From: Halisarca cf. caerulea
Taxonomy: Eukaryota; Porifera; Demospongiae; Chondrillida; Halisarcidae
DNA length: 64,000 nt
Direction: 5' to 3'
NCBI GenBank assembly: GCA_963170055.1
Contig: CAUJGJ010000397.1
Coordinates: forward strand, 3,313,501 to 3,377,500
The notes beneath the pieces were generated by a model. The model searched no databases. It was not told the origin of the DNA and was given only the letters and a program-made list of their open reading frames with translations. Position numbers and translations under genes: made by a program. Positions 35,312 to 46,526 of this stretch are shown in pieces (the stretch's first letter is position 1; each line of letters begins with the position of its first letter).

Positions 35312-38300
35312 GCGCCCATATGTATCGAAAATGATACAAATTTGTAGAATATTTATCTCGTTATCCGAATATCCGATTCGTTTGGGATTTTCCCCGTCAT
35401 AGCTAGGAAGGCAATAGTATGTATCGATTGAGTAAAATCCTTAATATCTCACAAGGGGGTTGAACCAGAGAGCCTTGAAAGGAACCCCTTGTGGCCGACT
35501 TTTATGCTGTGTGCGTCCGTATATTAAAGAGATATTTTCGTACACGTGTCATAAAAATGGCTGCAGTGAAAGGTTGTTTTAGAAAACCTATTGATCGTTT
35601 TTCTTCTGAAGAAGTTGTAGGCTTCCTATTTAGCAATGTTCAAGTTCAGACTCACAGTCGCAGAATATTTCGGAGATCGTTGACCACTCGCCGCCGCCTA
35701 TTGCTAGCCAACAAGAAAGTGGTGTTCCTTGCAACGATACTTCGATCGTCGATGATTCTGTGCAAGAAGTGAGTTTGCTAGATTATATGGAAACTTCCAA
35801 TCTATCACTGAGCCCTCAAATTGCGCATTTGCCGTCAGAATCCGGCGAAGATACCGTGAGTGAAGAAACCAGCGATGAAAGCGACGTTGTAGAAGATCAT
35901 AATACCTCTTTTTCAAGTTTGACGTGTCTGACACAAGCAGCAGTAGCAGTGCTATGAGCAATGATTCCATCAGTACAGATGATGAGAACATTGATAGCAA
36001 TGTTCCTACTGTTGCTTCTACCACCAGCAATTCTAGGAGTTCAGGAAACCGCCGAGGACGTGGTCGTGGGATTCATAGGTCAAGGGGGAGGGGAAGAGGA
36101 GTGGGAAGGTCAAGAGGGCAAGCAATCGGACGTGGCAATGGTACTGAGCAGAATTCCATACCAACCAATGCTGTCCATATTGACACAAATGATGATGCTT
36201 TTGTCAACCCCATGCCCTTTGGTCCCACACGCGAACCAGGACCACATCTCCCAACCACCATGGAAGATCCCACTGGCTTGGACATGTTCCAGCATTTTTT
36301 GATGGCACTGTTATGGAATGGCTTGTAAGGTGTACAAATGAATATGCAGAATTAAAGAAGGATGAGAAGAGGTACATGTACAGGCGATTCAAGGTGGAAA
36401 CCTTGACAGTGCAGGAAATGTGGCGCTTTTTAGCCATTCTAATTCTTCTGGGCATCAACAAAGTACGTAACATCCGACAGGTTTGGAATCCAAATAACGC
36501 TCAAGTCATGGCTACTTTGTTTCGCCTTATGACCAGGCACAGGTTTGAAACCATAGCATCGTTTCTGCACGTGGTTTCTGCAGCTGAGGAGCAGCAGATG
36601 GCCAATGACCCCCTGAAGAAGATCAAGCCACTCCACGACTACATCAAACGAAAGTGTTTTGACCTATACCAACCGCTACAAGAAGTATCAATAGATGAAA
36701 GAATGGTGAAGAACAAGGGACGACATAGGTTCAGGCAGTATATGAAAAGCAAACCGATCAAGTGGGGCTTCAAATACTGGGTTCTAGCGGATCCTACAGG
36801 CTACAGTGTGGATTTTGATCTGTATTTAGGAAGTGCAGAACATCACACTGATAATGGGCTAGCGTATGATGTTGTGAAGAAACTAATGTCGCCACTTGTC
36901 TACCAGCGCTACTTTTTATTTTGTGACAACTTCTATTCTAGCCCCAAGTTATTTGCTGATTTACTGAGTGAGGAAATTTATTGCACTCGTACAGTGAACT
37001 CCAACAGGCGTGGGATTCCATCAAATGTGAAGGAATTGAAGGAAGCTATGGGCAAAAGAGATGTCATCAGGGGATCCGGGTTTTGGGTCAGAGCACCATC
37101 TTCTAGGGTATCATACTGCTGCTGGAAGGACAGCAAACCAGTTTTGGTGATGTCCACATGCTACCCAGGTCATTCCAATGGCACAGTAAAGAGGAGAGTC
37201 AAGGAGTCAACAGGCAATTCCCACACCATGGATGTACCCATCCCCATGTCTATCCAGCAATACAATCGCTTCATGGGTGGTGTTGACAAGTCTGACCAGT
37301 ACTTGTCTTATCATAATGTCAACAGGAAAACAGACAAGTACTGGAAGACTCCCTTTTTCCATCTTGTAGATATTGCTCTGACAAACTCTTTCCTCCTTTA
37401 CAACTGGCTACGGATGCAGGCAGGCCTGAAGCGTGTGTCGGAGAACACATTTAGAGACACAATCGTCCAGCAGGCTATTGACAAGTACCCCATGACCCAA
37501 GCAGTAGTCACATCAACACTGCCATCCAGCTTCAGGATACAGCATGGAAGCAAGCCCACTGCATTACATGCACGATGTGTGGTATGTCAACAACTGTCAT
37601 CGCGACTTTGCCTAGATTGTCCATCAATGCCCCATCTTTGTCAAACCCTACACCGTGACTGTCATGGATTATGGCACAGCAGTGACTACGACAACACTAG
37701 ACAAGCATGGATATTACGTACCCAGAGATCCACACGTACAACAAACAGTCATCAGCTAGCACCATCAGCAAAGAGAGGAAGACCAGTGGGGAGTACAAAT
37801 ATTCGCAAGCGTAGAGGTTCTTACAGACTGAGTTAGCTAGTAAATTGAGTAATATTTTGTCTTTTAGTTTTCTTTAGTTTGTAACCTTGACTATTTGTAG
37901 AACATATGGATAGGGGCCCTAAGGCCACTCCTGTACCAACAATTGTCATTTTATCAGTGCCACGATAGTACTAAGTATAGCGAAAACATGGCGGTTGACA
38001 AAAACATCGCATGTCTTCGCAAATCACATTTTATACTTACAAATTTCCAATGAAAGATACAAAGAAAGACCATAGAATAACAAAATGTACACAGAAAGGA
38101 CGCAAGGTGTGCACAAACCTTCAAAAATATTTCGAAAGTTCAGCTTACGAAAATGGAGTCCCAAAATGAACGTATTTGATCCAATAACTCACAACCAAAT
38201 AAAGGAATTGCAGTCAAACCGGATAACTTACACTTTAAAATAACTTGTAACACCATTTTGGCACAAAAACGTTTCGTTCTTCTTCTAGATATGAATTAAA

Positions 38301-38355
38301 GTACCCAACGTGGTGCGCGAGTCGGCCATCTTTCTATACGGTGGGCGCTTGAGGG
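35305..38355 (+). mobile_element. piggyBac element
   Basis: Starts CCCTCAAGCGCCCA and ends with its exact reverse complement, flanked by TTAA (35301-35304 and 38356-38359), diagnostic of piggyBac. It encodes a piggyBac transposase on the plus strand and interrupts the minus-strand 2A gene. Flanking host DNA is duplicated beyond TTAA: a 38-40-bp unit starting TTAAAAATCAATTTTCGG occurs on both sides. Confidence 0.95.
35556..37836 (+). pseudogene. piggyBac transposase with three frame breaks
   Basis: Starts at MAAVKGCF (35556) with FSSEEVVGFLF, then an acidic Ser-rich region, a Gly/Arg-rich patch (about 36045-36120), the transposase core, and a C-terminal Cys/His zinc finger (CVVCQQ... CLDC... 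CHGLWH). The catalytic Asp are in EVSIDERMVK, FLFCDNFYSS and MGGVDKSDQY. Frame shifts fall at about 35640, 35920 and 36295-36300, each next to a T run and each consistent with one lost T. From 36313 to the stop at 37836 (507 residues) the frame is open. Probably inactive, unless the lost bases are sequencing errors. Confidence 0.9.
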
Positions 38356-39897
38356 TTAAAAATCAATTTTCGGCCATACACGTGACTCTACTTTCTCAAG
38401 CTTGCCCTCTACCCACTTGTACTGATAAATGGGATAGGGTGCACATGGTTCGCCAAGACACAATGTGCCATTGTATTTCAAATCATTGATATTCTCTTTC
38501 AGTTTTGACAGTGAAGGCATACATGGTACTGCCACATCTGCGCTGGCTTTTTTCTTGTGCACCCTTTTCCGTGGACCGAATTCCCCTTTTCCTTGAAGAG
38601 CTTTGACATTCAGACCAGATTTTATTGCAAGTTGCTTTATCATGTAACCATCATTTGTTGCTTTAATGTCAAACTTCCTAGCCAATGTACTCCAAACAAC
38701 TGGTTTCTCATCACTATATTCCTTCAAGTAAGCAACTATGTCAGCCTCTTTCTCTGCATCAATGCTACCCAAATATTGTTTCTTTGGTTTGGGTAAATTT
38801 GATGCACAAAAAGATGTAATGGCACGCTTGCGCAAGTATGACGCATCAGATTCGCACTCAGCAAGGTGAGAAACTGCAATATTCTCGGACATTAAATTCT
38901 CACAATTACGTACAAGGGCCCTTTCACAAGATCGATTCTGCTTGCTTTCTGACTGTGTACGCGGAACAATAAATGTACACACTTGTGGTAAAATGTCTGT
39001 GAAGGACTGATTGTATTTGGCTACAAACAGCCCATTAAGTTCTTTAAGAATAGATTTTCCATCTGATTTTGCATTACCACATAATAACCCAGGGTCAATG
39101 ATGGAGGGTTGAAAAAAAGGCTGAGCGGGGAATGCTTGTTGCAGTTCATGGAATTTAACACCACAAGCATAGCATTTGGAAATTGTATGCTGCTTTCGAT
39201 CAGCAACACTCATTTTTTCCCATTTCTTCAAAGCAAAAGTATCTAAATACTGTTGCTTAGTGGTCCATTTACCTTTTCCAACTACCTTCAATATATAGTC
39301 ACAATAGTCATCGAAATAAGTAAAGGACTTGGACGGTTTGTTAAGTTTTAGAAATAGCAAAATACTACAGTGTTTGAACAGTTTTAAAAACTGGCTAAGT
39401 CTTTTGCCTTTATCAATAGCATCACGCTTACAACCAAATTCTACAGTTGATAATTCTATCACAGCAACCCGTGCAAAGCCACAGTTCAGGACAAAACTCC
39501 GTTTACAAATCTTGCTATGCACATCAACATCACTATCTATCCCATTAGTTGGGCCAGGATTGGTTTCAATGTCCCCACATTGAAACAACAACAAACTGAA
39601 GTGAAACAAGGCTACTGAGACAATCTTGAACATTTGAGGACTTAAGGAACTACAAACTATCACTTTCTTATGCTGTGTTAACCTTCGGAGATCACTTAGT
39701 CTAGAGACAGTCCATAATTGTGTGCATGGGTGACATAGCATGGAATATAAATCACCACTATATACACGAGATTGAGCACACATACAAGCTTTTGACAACG
39801 ACAGAACTAAACTTACCAAAACCAAGTGATGCTGCCATTTTTTCAAAGTACGCACGGCTACAACATTGTTCCTTGGACTCTTCTTCTTGGTAGCCAT
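38356..39897 (-). CDS. N-terminal part of unrecognised 2A-bearing protein, cut by piggyBac
   Basis: 513 residues from the ATG at 39897. A basic start (MATKKKSPRNN) precedes a hydrophobic segment (LVLVSLVLSLS), then a second hydrophobic run leads straight into CGDIETNPGP, a consensus 2A. After it come a Cys-containing region (CYACGVKF) and helical, Lys-rich sequence with a winged-helix-like stretch (VVWSTLARKFDIKATNDGYMIKQLA would fit such a fold, weakly). The stop at 38356 lies exactly in the piggyBac TTAA, so the original protein continued into 35311-33533. Total original length would be about 1,350 residues. Function unknown. Confidence 0.72.
   Translation of the reverse strand: MATKKKSPRNNVVAVRTLKKWQHHLVLVSLVLSLSKACMCAQSRVYSGDLYSMLCHPCTQLWTVSRLSDLRRLTQHKKVIVCSSLSPQMFKIVSVALFHFSLLLFQCGDIETNPGPTNGIDSDVDVHSKICKRSFVLNCGFARVAVIELSTVEFGCKRDAIDKGKRLSQFLKLFKHCSILLFLKLNKPSKSFTYFDDYCDYILKVVGKGKWTTKQQYLDTFALKKWEKMSVADRKQHTISKCYACGVKFHELQQAFPAQPFFQPSIIDPGLLCGNAKSDGKSILKELNGLFVAKYNQSFTDILPQVCTFIVPRTQSESKQNRSCERALVRNCENLMSENIAVSHLAECESDASYLRKRAITSFCASNLPKPKKQYLGSIDAEKEADIVAYLKEYSDEKPVVWSTLARKFDIKATNDGYMIKQLAIKSGLNVKALQGKGEFGPRKRVHKKKASADVAVPCMPSLSKLKENINDLKYNGTLCLGEPCAPYPIYQYKWVEGKLEKVESRVWPKIDF
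39551..39580 (-). other. 2A motif (CGDIETNPGP) in unrecognised gene
   Basis: Matches D-x-E-x-N-P-G-P at about residue 113 after a hydrophobic, Leu/Phe-rich stretch. It would release a membrane-targeted leader from the main protein. Confidence 0.88.
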
Positions 39898-40064
39898 GTA
39901 GTGGGCGTGCTGAATGAGGGAATGTACGTAGCTTTATTCAAGATTACTATTTCCAGACCTACTTTTACCCTCCCTTGCAGTTCTCAACATGACACTGAAT
40001 ATCAGTTTAGTTTGCCCAAAGATAAAGTAGAGTGCCCTAATACCCAATACAATATACTTGGGTT

Positions 40065-40270
40065 ATGGCGGGGTAACTTGGAACGGCTGAGTACAAGCAG
40101 TATCAATAGTAAGATACATGTACAATTTATGGTTAGTAATGTCTCCTGGTGCCGGCATTCAGCAATAGCAAGTATGGTTGGGCAGCCTAATCGTAGCAAA
40201 AAAACAGGCCCTGTTCCAAGTTACACCACTTTATCCTACCTTACTGGCATTCATTATAAGTCTGGCTGTA
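40065..40270 (+). repeat. dispersed repeat, pair of 48995-49270
   Basis: Shares GGCGGGGTAACTTGGAACG, a TCAATAGTAA...TACA block, CAGGCCCTGTTC and AAGTTACACCACTTTA with 48995-49270 in the same orientation, with clear divergence. Confidence 0.75.
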
Positions 40271-40274
40271 TACA

Positions 40275-41950
40275 GGTGAATAACTCACTTTAGAAACACG
40301 ATTGAAAGCTTCATCTCGATTCTGAATATCCATGATAGTCTGAACTCTAAAAGAATAATGTATATCTATATTAGCAACAATGTATTCTATGGTGAAATGT
40401 CACACTGAACAGGCAAAACAAGATATTAAGACCCCAATCCAAGACTAGAGTCAACTTGAATTCAAACATTGCCAGAATCCGCACGATTACCAATACGCTG
40501 TGGTAAGCCAATGGTTACTCTTTCGTTATTACGCTTAGAGGACAACCAGTACATGCCATGAAAACATGAAAGTATCAAGAACTTACCGATAAGACTCGAA
40601 GATCGATTGATCAAACCTTCCGCTGAAGACTCGGCGAATAGAAGTGTCGACAAAAGACTAAAGTATCCGGTGGATTAGTATCTGCGAGTATCCATGGCAT
40701 TAATCGTGTACGCGCGAAGCCATGGTGACGACATTCTACGCATGCGCAACGTCACAGTTAAACGGTCGCTTGCAACCAAGTTTATAAAAATCGTGGGATC
40801 CGGACGTGTAGATGGCCACCATACCCTTCAAAGAAGATATTGTTGGTTTCAAAATAGTTGTGTAGACGTATATTTGGTGAGTGGAGAAGATATGACCAGG
40901 TACGCTAAAGTTGTAACCATTTTAAAGTCTAATTTTCACATTTGTGCAGCACATTATACAGTACATATGTGCTGCGGGATGTAGGATGTAGCACAGTGTA
41001 CATTCAGTCCAATTAAACTCTGTCTAGCCCTATGTCCATCTAGCCTCATGCATGTGTAGCCCTATGCTCGTCAAGCCCTATGCCTGTCTTGCCCTTTGCC
41101 CACCTAGCCCTGTACCGGTTTTGCAACTTAACCTTGTTTCAAGTGTTTTTGGAGAATCCTTTTTTGATAATGGCTTTTTGCACGATCCTGTGTCAATCCT
41201 ACATCCTTGTACTATTTTTAAATGGTTTTTATACACCCTTGTTCATGCGGTTTTTCCTTTATAGTGAAACAGTTGCTTGAATAGGTTTCCACTACAGTTG
41301 AGAAGGAACACGATCAAATCTTGTAAGATAAAGAAACTAGAAATCTATGCAGTTATCTGACTAATATCAATGTACCCATCTAGAAACAAATGATCGAACG
41401 AAAAGAGCGCTGAAGTCGACGATCATCGAAGTGCAGACCTTGTGCACGTACGCGTATGTCTAGTCTCGCGTAGTCATTTCGCCGATCCGAAAATGGCTGA
41501 TCCAGCGAATGTATGGGATTTGCCTATTAATTTTTTTCTCGCTTTAGAAGTGTACGTATTGCTTCAAAACCTACAAAAGGCACTTTGCGCTAACAATCGG
41601 AGCTCACTGGCGAAAGATGAGACCTCTGGACCCTTCGTGGCGACCTGTAGCCCAGTTCGAAAAAACGACGAGAATAATAATAATAATAAGAAGAAGAAGA
41701 AGAATCTTAAAATGGTACTGGTGTTGCGTAGCCATACATTTTCATCTAAAATTGCAAAGTTCTTTAAAGAAATTGGCCTACGAAGGGTTTTAACTACTTC
41801 ATCTTATAGCTAGTGTGTCAAAAAGTACCAATATCACTTTTAAATGTTACTAACTGTACTGCATCGTTAGTTTTCAGACGAAAACAAAATTTGCGCTAAT
41901 GTATGGCGGCCATGTTTTTTCCGTGTCAATCCTACATATGGAGTACTACC
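40275..41950. other. no supported gene
   Basis: Contains short tandem phrases such as TAGCCCTATG (about 41030-41105) and several ORFs below 130 codons without motifs. A possible exon begins ATGGCTGATCCAGCGAATG near 41493, but its reading frame ends in a low-complexity AAT/AAG run. Confidence 0.4.
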
Positions 41951-41954
41951 ATAC

Positions 41955-42010
41955 TCCATAATATTCTGACACATGAAAAGAAAGAACAATAATCAATGAA
42001 ACCACAAAAG

Positions 42011-42043
<33 letters not shown>

Positions 42044-42240
42044 GAACTTCTTCACTACACACCTGGTTCCACTACAGCATGCTACTATATGTTGTATCAA
42101 ACACACACACACAAACACCATACATACTCAATACCTCACACACACACACACACACACACCAAACAACATAGATACATACATACACAAACGCGAAAATATC
42201 CAAAACAACTGCTTGAAGAAATTCTTTTTTACTGAAGGCC
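41955..42240 (+). repeat. dispersed CA-rich repeat, pair of 48570-48730
   Basis: ACATGAAAAGAAAGAACAA, a CA tract, then CTGGTTCCACT and GTATCAA occur in the same order in both places. Both copies are diverged and non-coding. Confidence 0.7.
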
Positions 42241-43059
42241 TGCTCTCACTAAACATCGCCGAAACACTTGTCATACAAGTTTAACCGTTCGAAAACGGTT
42301 TGCTAATTCCAAACAGAGCTTTCATCTCTCATCTTACCTGCCTGTTCCCCAAACTTCTTTGGATCTTCCCGTTGTTTCCATACTTTCGCGGTTCAAAGGT
42401 TTTCTTCTCATCCAAACATCTGCGTCCTATTCTCTGACGTGTTGAACCATAGTATCTATGGTTAGAGGACCTAAGCAAACACACATACACAAGATTACAC
42501 ACACATGTACGCAAACATATCCACGAAAACACATTGAGAAACTATTTTATTAAAGACCTGCTCATACTAAACGTCGTTAAAACACTTTTACATGCGCGTT
42601 CAAGCACTCCATAATGGTTAAGTAAAAGACAAAAGGCTTTCCACACTCATCTTACCTGTTTCCGAAGCTTTCTTTAGCCTTTTCTTCATTTCCATGGGCT
42701 TCCGCGGTATCATAAGGTACAATGTCTCAGTAAAATCATCCTTCCAACAACGTTTCCGTCCTAAATGCTTCGTCAAAGTTCTCTTCCTTGTTAGATGAGT
42801 CGGCTTAACAGCTTTTGTCAGTTTTTGAGTCCTTTCACAACTTCTAAAACGAAGACAACAACTTTAAACCACTCGCTCTACCTCTAAAAATTAAAGGCCC
42901 ACGGAAATTCTCAGAGCGAGTTGAATCTTCGTAATTAACTCTCAATTCAAATCTTTAGGTCTTAAAGATTCTTCGTTGACGAAAACAGAAGCAAATACAC
43001 AAAATTCACTGAATACTACTAACAACTTCAACTACCGCCTAAAAGTCCGCCATGTTGTT

Positions 43060-43104
<45 letters not shown>

Positions 43105-43165
43105 ACATCGTTACGGACGTTACGGACACTTCCGGTGAAAGTAAAAACAATATAGGGGCCGCCTT
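42240..43165 (-). repeat. old copy of hairpin-ended family B (right part clear)
   Basis: From about 43045 to 43165 it reads, on the minus strand, the GC hairpin, ACTTTCACCGGAAGTGTCCG, a (TA)n tract and GTCAACAACATGGCGGAC, as in 46031-46372. The part before 43030 is a much more diverged match (AAAGATTCTTCGTTGACGAAA resembles the sister copy). A duplicated module (about 42240-42540 and 42545-42850, GCCTGCTC...CTAAACATCG like GACCTGCTC...CTAAACGTCG) precedes it. Confidence 0.6.
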
Positions 43166-43324
43166 TGGCAGCCCAAAAACTTCAGAATCTGACAATGTTA
43201 GTAAGTCAAAAGAGTATAAATCATACAGACAGGGACAGACAAATTAAATCAAACTTACATGGTCAGCTGTAGTAGAGCGATTAGCAATCTCAACAAAAGA
43301 ACAGTGAGTTCTTTCTGGACCAAA

Positions 43325-44645
43325 TGGATTTTTTGGGCTGCCGGAAGGCGTCCCTATATTGTTTTTACTTTCACCGGAAGTGTCCGGAACGTCCGGAACA
43401 ATGTCAATATATATGTATATATACAGTGGCGCTCAAAAGTAAGTTGCCACTGCGACAAAATGGCGGCGGCGCGACATACTACGGATTGAAATAGCTGGGA
43501 AATGGGCTGATGCAGAACTATTTTGAGTAGCTAAATCAAGGAAGCACATAGTAACACAAATTTTGAGTTAGTATTGCGTATGTGTGCCTTTTTCGAGAAT
43601 CACAGCTTTGATTCTGGAAAGCGGCGCGCTTTCAAGCCTAAATACTGCAGCCCTTTCTTTTCACAAAGAAAATTCGTGCTAATCATTGCTGAAGATATTC
43701 CAAATTTGTACCAAAGTTGGTTTGTACCATCTTCAATATCATAATTTAGTCTATTGCGTCTTACAACTGTTCAGTGGGTTATTATTTCTACATTCTTTAA
43801 GCATCAAAACCTATCGCTAAACGACGAACGCGATTGTCGTCTTTCGTTTGCTCTACTGAGGGTAGGCGGTGTTCCCAGAACAATGCATCTATATATTCCA
43901 GCATAACACAAAGATAAATAACTGTTGAAACTGAAACTGGAATCCTGCAACTGGTTTTAAGGACGCTTTGAGCTCCAATAGGAAAGACAAAAAAGTTCTC
44001 TATCCACCGATTTCTGCAAAGCATCTTTGTTCGGCTGTAAGGTTGGAAGGACACTCTAATTTCGGATGGTCTTCAACGATCCTAGTAGTCTGGGACATCG
44101 GCATGATTTTCAGCTCAGATGAACTGCTGCCATGAAGTTAAACAGTAATCTGACGCTGGAAACTTGAACACTACTCGAATCTATACAATATCGTACACAA
44201 CCGATCTTCAAGTTTAAGCTTCGCCAATCTTTCATGTTTAGTCTTTCTTTGCAAGTACTTCGATCTTTTAAATAGTATTACTGTAACTTGATTCATTTTC
44301 GAGCGTATTCAAAGTCGTTTAGCGACTTTTCTAACGCACCAACAACACTAGACTCGCGGCGCCATTTTATAACATTACGCAAGTGGCAACTTTCTTTTGA
44401 GCGCCACTGTATATATATATATATATATATGTCAACAACATGGCAGATGCGAAGTCGGTACAAAATCTTTCGGCTATATTTCGGTGAAATTCATTCGTTT
44501 GCTCCTGATTTTATCAGCGAAGGGTCTTTTAGACCAGAAGAGTTCTTCGAAATATTGTTTTAGTCTATAACGCCGATTTCCAAGCCATTCGAGTTTCCAG
44601 GGCCGTAGGCGGCCCACGAGTTTTTTAAACTCGAATCGCTTGTTC
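43325..44645 (+). mobile_element. hairpin-ended family B element, split by a Tc1-like MITE
   Basis: Left end: GGGCTGCCGGAAGGCGTCCC hairpin, TATTGTTTTTACTTTCACCGG, GTCCGGAACG, (TA)n. Right end after the MITE: (TA)n, GTCAACAACATGGCAGATGC, a 170-base middle and the terminal stem-loop (44580-44643) with AAACTCGAATCGCTTGTT. Without the 986-bp insertion it matches 46031-46372 in order. Confidence 0.8.
43424..44409. mobile_element. 986-bp Tc1/mariner-like MITE
   Basis: TIRs of about 30 bases start CAGTGGCGCTCAAAAG and are flanked by TA on both sides (43422-43423, 44410-44411). It lies inside the (TA)n tract of a family B element. No transposase motif inside; a minus-strand ORF (43797-44054) has no recognised domain. 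Confidence 0.88.
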
Positions 44646-44882
44646 TTTCATCTCATGCCAATGTTGTAGCTGTTTGTAAGCATCTACACGTCCGGACATC
44701 CACGTTTACTGCAAAACATACCACTTTTTCCGAGCTTGTTTTAGATTTTCTGCAAAGAGATACATTTATATCTTGTACACTAACATTTCGATATATAGTC
44801 AATAAACATATAACAGATTCTAATAGCTACAAAAATGTTGTTCTAAACTGAAAATACGGTATATTTATAACCGCTTCCAAGC

Positions 44883-46045
44883 GGCAGCCATTTTTTTGGT
44901 TTTGCCAGCCCGACTATAACGAGCCTGTGGGTAAACCTGTTTTGCTTTCACTTGTCCCAGGATATTCAGATCCTTATGTACCGTTATGTACAAGTGGGGT
45001 CCTCCCGAACCCTCTCACTGATCTTTTTTCAAGAAAGAACATCTATCTTTGTAATATCCTGAACTATTGTGTCTGTGTGAAGAGGTGTTCAATTCATACA
45101 CCATCACTCCAGAGTTAGCGAAGCGTATAGAAGAGAACACACAAGATCAAGCACAATCAAAGCTATGGTTCCAGCAAAGAGCAGGTCGGGTAACTGCATC
45201 TCGGCTCAAAGCAGCTGTTTGCACTAATGTTGCACAGCCATCGCAATCGTTAATAAAGGGAATTTGTTATCCTGAAGGTACGTCTTTTACATCTAAGGCT
45301 ACAGCGTGGGGCTGTGATCATGAACAAAAAGCTTGCAAGGAGTATCAAAATCTTGTGCATGACCAGCACACTGAGTTTTCTATCTCCAAAAATAGATTAT
45401 TCATCCACACTTCCTATCCCTTCATGGGTGCATCGCCAGATGGCGTAGTCAATTGCAAATGTTGTGGATGTGGAATTGTTGAAATCAAATGCCCATATTC
45501 ATGCCGCAACACTGCATTTCTTGACAAGTCAAGCGAATCAACGTTCTTTCTTGAAGAAAATGATGGGAAGCTTATGCTGAGTGTGTACCACGCTTATTAC
45601 TTTCAGGTTCAGGCACAGTTGAAATTATCTGGTACCCATTATTGCAACTTTGTTGTTGGAGAGAAGGAGAGCTCATTATACAGCGTATATACCTGGATGA
45701 ACCATTCATTTCCGTAGCTTTAGAACAGTGCAAGCATTTCATCAAGCTTGGCATCCTTCCAGAGCTGCTGGGCAAGTGGTACTCAAAAGAACCAATATCT
45801 TTGAGCACTCCTACCCCTGAGCCAACTGATCATGAAGTTAAGCATCAGAACAGCATTGAAGTTGTGGATGGAAGGGGTCTTTGATGCTATTGCAGGAAGG
45901 GAGAAGTTGGTGAAATGATTGCCTGTGATGATGAAGATTGTAGTATAGTGTGGTTTCACACTACATGCCTACACCTGTATAAAATACCAAAGGGTAAATG
46001 GTTTTGCCCAGAATGTCGAAAGAAAAAGAACAAGCGATTCGAGTT
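44883..46045 (+). pseudogene. YqaJ-like nuclease with PHD finger, broken
   Basis: Pieces in order: VLLSLVPGYSDPYVP (frame from about 44927), EEVFNSYTITPE..WFQQRAGRVTASRLKAA (frame from 45067), GASPDGVVN and GIVEIKCPYSC with nuclease Asp and Glu-x-Lys, then after a frame change at about 45655 WREGELIIQRIY (45642 frame), and a PHD finger CYCRKGE..IACDDEDC..WFHTTC..WFCPEC. Breaks: a frame change near 45065-45080, one at about 45655 consistent with one lost T, and an in-frame TGA at 45882-45884 before the PHD finger. YqaJ enzymes are phage-type recombination exonucleases; the PHD finger would read chromatin. The gene's end meets the inserted family B element. Confidence 0.85.
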
Positions 46046-46239
46046 TAAAAAACTTGTGGGCTGCCTTCGGCCCTGGAAACTCGAATCGCTTGGAAATCGT
46101 CGTTATTGACTAAAATAATACTACGAAGAACTCTTCTGGTCGAAAAGACTCTTCGCTGATAAAAGCAGGAGCAGACGAATGAATTATACCGAAATATAGC
46201 CAAAAGATTACGTACCGACTTTGCGTCCGCCATGTTGTT

Positions 46240-46300
<61 letters not shown>

Positions 46301-46372
46301 ACATCGTTACGGACGTTCCGGACACTTCCGGTGAAAGTAAAAACAATATAGGGCCGCCTTCTGGCGGCCCAA
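46031..46372 (-). mobile_element. hairpin-ended family B element, complete copy
   Basis: On the minus strand: GC hairpin (GGGCCGCC...GGCGGCCC), ACTTTCACCGGAAGTGTCCG, (TA)n of about 60 bases (46240-46298), GTCAACAACATGGCGGACGC, a 170-base middle, and the terminal stem-loop (46031-46093). The ATG opens a short frame (MADAKSVRNLLAIFRY...) that the copy at 44441 does not keep, so coding is unlikely. Confidence 0.85.
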
Positions 46373-46526
46373 AAAGTAATTGACACCATTTTCTGCACTA
46401 TTGATTGTACTATATTACATGTATATCATATCATGGTCATGCATGAGAAGTCTTTCATTCAATATACTTATTATACGTACTGTCAGCAAATGTAAGTATT
46501 GACTTGAGGAATATATTATCTTTATT

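Noticed and set aside
44441..44490. MADAK-starting ORF in family B elements as a small gene
   Set aside because: It stops after about 15 codons in this copy but runs on in the other, so the frame is not conserved.
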